The notes under the pieces are model-generated. The model was given only the letters and a program-made list of their open reading frames with translations. It searched no databases and was not told the origin of the DNA. A program made the position numbers and the translations under genes. A stretch of DNA of 7,791 nt from an uncultured Eubacteriales bacterium (GTDB lineage Bacteria > Bacillota > Clostridia > Oscillospirales > Oscillospiraceae), in assembly GCA_900555665.1 (NCBI GenBank), contig USLX01000082.1, positions 1-7,791 of the forward strand. The letters are read 5' to 3'. Positions 6,032 to 7,791 of the stretch are shown here, one piece after another (positions within the stretch are counted from its first letter, which is position 1; each line of letters begins with the position of its first letter).

Positions 6032-6655
6032 ATGAAACGAATTCTTGCGTTGCTCCTTGCGCTGCTCCTGTTCGCGGCCCTGACCGGCTGCTGGCCGCTG
6101 GAAGAGCAATACACGGAGAAACCAGTCATCTATCTCTACCCGGAGGCGGAAACGGACGTCACCGTCCGGCTCGACTATGTGGGCGACCTGACCTGCACCT
6201 ACCCCGCCTACGACGGCGCATGGCACGTCACCGCCGCGCCGGACGGCACGCTGACTGACGAAAACGGCCAGACCTACCGCTACCTCTACTGGGAGGGCGT
6301 GGACAACGTCCAATACGACTTCTCGGAGGGCTTCTGCGTCCCCGGCGATAAGACCGCCGCGTTCCTGGAGGACGCACTCGCGCAGCTCGGCCTGACCCGC
6401 GCGGAGGCCAACGAGTTCATCATCTACTGGCTCCCGCAGATGGAACAAAACGCCTATAACCTCATCTCGTTCCAGCAGGAAACCTACACCGACGCGGCCC
6501 GGCTCACCATCACGCCGGAGCCCGACACGCTCATCCGCGTGTTCATGGCCTACCGCCCGCTGGAGAAAGCGGTAGAGATCGCACCGCAGACACTCACCGC
6601 GCCGGAACGCACCGGCTTCACCGCCGTCGAATGGGGCGGCGCGGAATGTAAATAA
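6032..6655 (+). CDS. Conserved lipoprotein of unknown function (KPVIYLYPE motif)
   Basis: Secreted protein anchored to the membrane by a lipid. The N-terminus has K2-R3, a leucine/alanine-rich core (4-16) and an LTGC lipobox, so the mature protein would start at C20. The mature part of about 188 residues carries KPVIYLYPE (30-38), followed by a beta-rich segment (TDVTVRLDYVGDLTCTYP, 41-58), the YLYWEG motif (84-89), a helical FLEDALAQLGLTRAEANEFI region (111-130), YWLPQME (132-138), and a C-terminal LIRVFMAYRPLEKAVEI strand region (167-183). I recognise this as a recurring Firmicute lipoprotein type but know no assigned activity, and there are no obvious catalytic motifs. Three cysteines remain after C20 (55, 102, 206). 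Translation is likely controlled by the hairpin that covers its GGAGGG. The protein ends at a terminator shared with the opposing gene. Confidence 0.88.
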   Translation: MKRILALLLALLLFAALTGCWPLEEQYTEKPVIYLYPEAETDVTVRLDYVGDLTCTYPAYDGAWHVTAAPDGTLTDENGQTYRYLYWEGVDNVQYDFSEGFCVPGDKTAAFLEDALAQLGLTRAEANEFIIYWLPQMEQNAYNLISFQQETYTDAARLTITPEPDTLIRVFMAYRPLEKAVEIAPQTLTAPERTGFTAVEWGGAECK

Positions 6656-6661
6656 GAAAAG

Positions 6662-6687
6662 CCCCCGTCTGCTGCCGCAGACGGGGG
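6662..6687. terminator. Bidirectional terminator between convergent genes
   Basis: A perfect 11-bp stem (6662-6672 with 6677-6687) with a TGCC loop, six bases after the lipoprotein stop. On the plus strand only TTT follows. On the minus strand the stem is followed by CTTTTCTTATTT, so it serves the membrane-protein gene better than the lipoprotein. Confidence 0.88.
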
Positions 6688-6701
6688 TTTCGCAATTAAA
6701 A

Positions 6702-7391
6702 TTACGGTTTTTTCATCATCTGCTGCGCGCAGGCGAGCATCCAGAAAAGACTGCCCGCGTAGATCAGCAGCTCGGAGAGGCCTGCGCCTGCGAGGCTGAT
6801 CGCGCCGAACAGCACGCCCGTGAGCGAGAAGAAGGCGAGGCGGCGGCGCGCGCCGCGGTCAAAGCTGAACGCGCCGGCGTGGTAGCTGGCCAGCATGAAC
6901 GAGATCATGGCGAACAGCGAGAAGCAGTAGTCGCCGATGGCGGGATTGATCTCCCAGTGGCGGAAGTCACGGAAGAGCTTGGCGACATAGAACAAAACGG
7001 CGAAGACATAGAAGGCCGCGGACGGCTTCTGCCCCTTCTGCCGCAGCACGGCTGCCGCGCCGAGACCGAAGCCCGCCAGAAGCCCGAGCAGGCTGATGAG
7101 CATCCGGAACACCGAGCCGCGGAAATCCAGCGCGCAGCCCGCGATCAGACCCGCCGCGCCGAGCAGGGAAAACGCCAGATCCTGCCGGCAGGGGCTGTAG
7201 ACCTCGGCATACGCGGCGTGCTTTTCCAGACTCACCGCGGCCAGCGCGAAGACAAGCACCATCAGAACGCTGAAGGCGACGACCGGGACGCTGCTGCCGC
7301 CGGAAAGCTGCGCCGTGCGGAAAAAGTATCCGGCAATGGCGGCCAGGATCGCGGCGTACAGAACGCCGATCAGGCCGGGCTTTCGTTTCAT
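6702..7391 (-). CDS. Multispanning membrane protein of unknown function
   Basis: A 229-residue, strongly hydrophobic protein with about eight candidate membrane helices (roughly 7-24, 35-54, 71-87, 97-116, 125-140, 152-172, 184-200, 205-222). The most distinctive part is FYVAKLFRDFRHWEINPAI followed by DYCFSLFAMISFMLASYHAG (about 134-173), with charged and aromatic residues (K138, R141, R144, H145, D154, H171) in or near the membrane. These look like conserved positions rather than spacer. I recognise it only as an uncharacterised membrane protein type of clostridia and propose no function. The start is well supported: GGAGG (7403-7399 on the minus strand) seven bases before ATG. It is a single gene with its own promoter and a shared terminator, and is divergent from rimP. 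Confidence 0.78.
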   Translation of the reverse strand: MKRKPGLIGVLYAAILAAIAGYFFRTAQLSGGSSVPVVAFSVLMVLVFALAAVSLEKHAAYAEVYSPCRQDLAFSLLGAAGLIAGCALDFRGSVFRMLISLLGLLAGFGLGAAAVLRQKGQKPSAAFYVFAVLFYVAKLFRDFRHWEINPAIGDYCFSLFAMISFMLASYHAGAFSFDRGARRRLAFFSLTGVLFGAISLAGAGLSELLIYAGSLFWMLACAQQMMKKP

Positions 7392-7424
7392 AAGCAGTCC
7401 TCCCCGTGAGCAATATTATCATAT

Positions 7425-7433
7425 AGTATAGCA
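7425..7433 (-). promoter_or_regulatory. Extended -10 promoter of the membrane-protein gene
   Basis: Read on the minus strand, TGC (7433-7431) followed by TATACT (7430-7425) gives an extended -10 element, predicting a start near 7418 and a leader of about 27 bases. There is no good -35 at the right distance; that position is occupied by one copy of a 13-bp direct repeat. Confidence 0.5.
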
Positions 7434-7463
7434 CACCCGGGACGCAAAAGACACCCGGGACGC
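7433..7463. repeat. Two 13-bp direct repeats, ACACCCGGGACGC, 18 bp apart
   Basis: Exact copies at 7433-7445 and 7451-7463, each with a CCCGGG palindrome. The first lies in the spacer of the minus-strand promoter and touches its extended -10; the second covers the -35 position. This is a plausible regulator binding site, or a small local duplication. Confidence 0.7.
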
Positions 7464-7567
7464 GGGATTTTTTGCGAATTTTTCGCGCTGCAGTCGAATT
7501 TGGGCGGCGCGGGGCGAAAAAAGCAGAAAATATCTGCCCGATCGGCAGGAAAATTCGGATTTTCTCC

Positions 7568-7596
7568 TTGCTTTTTCCGGCAGCGGATGCTATAAT
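7568..7596 (+). promoter_or_regulatory. Extended -10 promoter of rimP
   Basis: A perfect TATAAT (7591-7596) is preceded by TGC (7588-7590), an extended -10, with a poor -35 TTGCTT (7568-7573) at 17 bp. The start is predicted near 7603. A six-base inverted repeat, GATGCT/AGCATC (7586-7591 and 7600-7605), brackets the -10, and a CTGCC/GGCAG dyad (7534-7548) lies about 20 bp upstream of the -35; either could be incidental. Confidence 0.8.
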
Positions 7597-7623
7597 ACAA
7601 GCATCTTGATAGTATTTTACTTG

Positions 7624-7653
7624 AGAGTGGGGAATGTTTCCCCACTCTTTCTT
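7624..7653 (+). terminator. Leader hairpin of rimP, candidate attenuator
   Basis: A perfect 11-bp stem (AGAGTGGGGAA 7624-7634 with TTCCCCACTCT 7638-7648) closes a TGT loop and is followed by TTTCTT. It begins about 20 bases into the predicted transcript and ends before the rimP Shine-Dalgarno (AGGGGG, 7661-7666). The shape is that of a weak intrinsic terminator in a 5' leader. Control by NusA, usually encoded next to rimP, is inferred from knowledge of other bacteria. Confidence 0.65.
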
Positions 7654-7673
7654 GCTGGTAAGGGGGTTTTTTC

Positions 7674-7791
7674 TTGAAGGTTACCGAACAGGTGGCGCAG
7701 TTCGCCGAGCCTGTCGTGCAGGCGCACGGCTGTACGCTCTGGGACGTGGAATATGTCCGCGAGGGCGGAGAGTGGTTTCTGCGGCTGTACA
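7674..7791 (+). CDS. rimP: Ribosome maturation factor RimP, N-terminal part (runs off the window)
   Basis: The first 39 codons of RimP, a cytoplasmic factor needed for maturation of the 30S ribosomal subunit. The start is TTG at 7674, with AGGGGG (7661-7666) seven bases upstream. The translation opens KVTEQVAQFAEPVV and continues to LWDVEYVREGGEWFLRLY, matching the start of the RimP N-terminal domain, including the characteristic DVEY(V)xEG(G)xWxLR pattern at residues 24-37. No ATG or GTG fits better. In Firmicutes rimP is normally the first gene of a rimP-nusA-infB operon, so those genes are expected just beyond the right edge. The reading frame is intact to the end of the window. Confidence 0.92.
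   Translation, partial: MKVTEQVAQFAEPVVQAHGCTLWDVEYVREGGEWFLRLY

Noticed and set aside
5878..6258. Possible small plus-strand gene starting in the fold-back element
   Set aside because: The only purine-rich stretch touches the ATG with no spacing, and the frame runs out of phase into the well supported lipoprotein gene.
7388..7645. Possible 85-codon minus-strand gene between the membrane-protein gene and rimP
   Set aside because: It covers the promoters of both divergent genes, overlaps the leader hairpin and has no recognisable content.

Overview
The window looks like chromosomal DNA from a GC-rich Clostridia, most likely an Oscillospirales-type gut Firmicute. The reasons are the GC-rich codon use, sigma-A promoters close to the TTGACA/TATAAT consensus, strong AGGAGG-type ribosome binding sites, a TTG-initiated rimP, a BlaI/BlaR1 (M56) pair, and a lipoprotein with a KPVIYLYPE motif that I associate with this group. 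The assignment is inferred from gene types and style, not from a database search. I see no rRNA, tRNA, CRISPR array or transposase gene.

Layout. (1) 1-417: a carboxymuconolactone-decarboxylase-family gene near the left edge, closed by a textbook terminator. (2) 485-2097: a monocistronic MATE efflux gene with a perfect-consensus promoter and its own terminator. (3) 2106-5788: a self-regulated two-gene operon. It encodes a BlaI/MecI-type repressor and an overlapping 1079-residue M56 (BlaR1/MecR1-like) membrane metalloprotease. The protease's large ectodomain is not a penicillin-binding domain; it is built of degenerate repeats. Two near-identical dyads, centred 32 bp apart, bracket the operon promoter. 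(4) 5789-6031: a non-coding stretch holding a 165-bp fold-back palindrome that starts two bases after the protease stop codon, then a second, perfect 14-bp hairpin that buries the Shine-Dalgarno of the next gene and carries a BlaI-like half-conserved dyad in its loop. (5) 6032-6655: a conserved lipoprotein of unknown function. (6) 6702-7391, minus strand: a multispanning membrane protein of unknown function, convergent with the lipoprotein and sharing a bidirectional terminator. (7) 7392-7673: a divergent promoter region with a 13-bp direct repeat, an extended -10 promoter and a leader hairpin, leading into rimP, which runs off the right edge.

How the parts may work together. The BlaI/M56 pair is a signal-transduction module. 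In the known family, an extracellular signal activates the protease, which leads to destruction of the repressor and derepression. Here the sensor region is replaced by an unrecognised repeat-rich ectodomain, so the ligand is probably not read by a classical beta-lactam acylation domain. The nearest candidate target besides the operon itself is the lipoprotein at 6032, because of the operator-like site and RBS-sequestering hairpin ahead of it. That link is inference. The strongest candidates for something undescribed are the ectodomain architecture, the fold-back element, and the hairpin/operator arrangement at 5978-6027.
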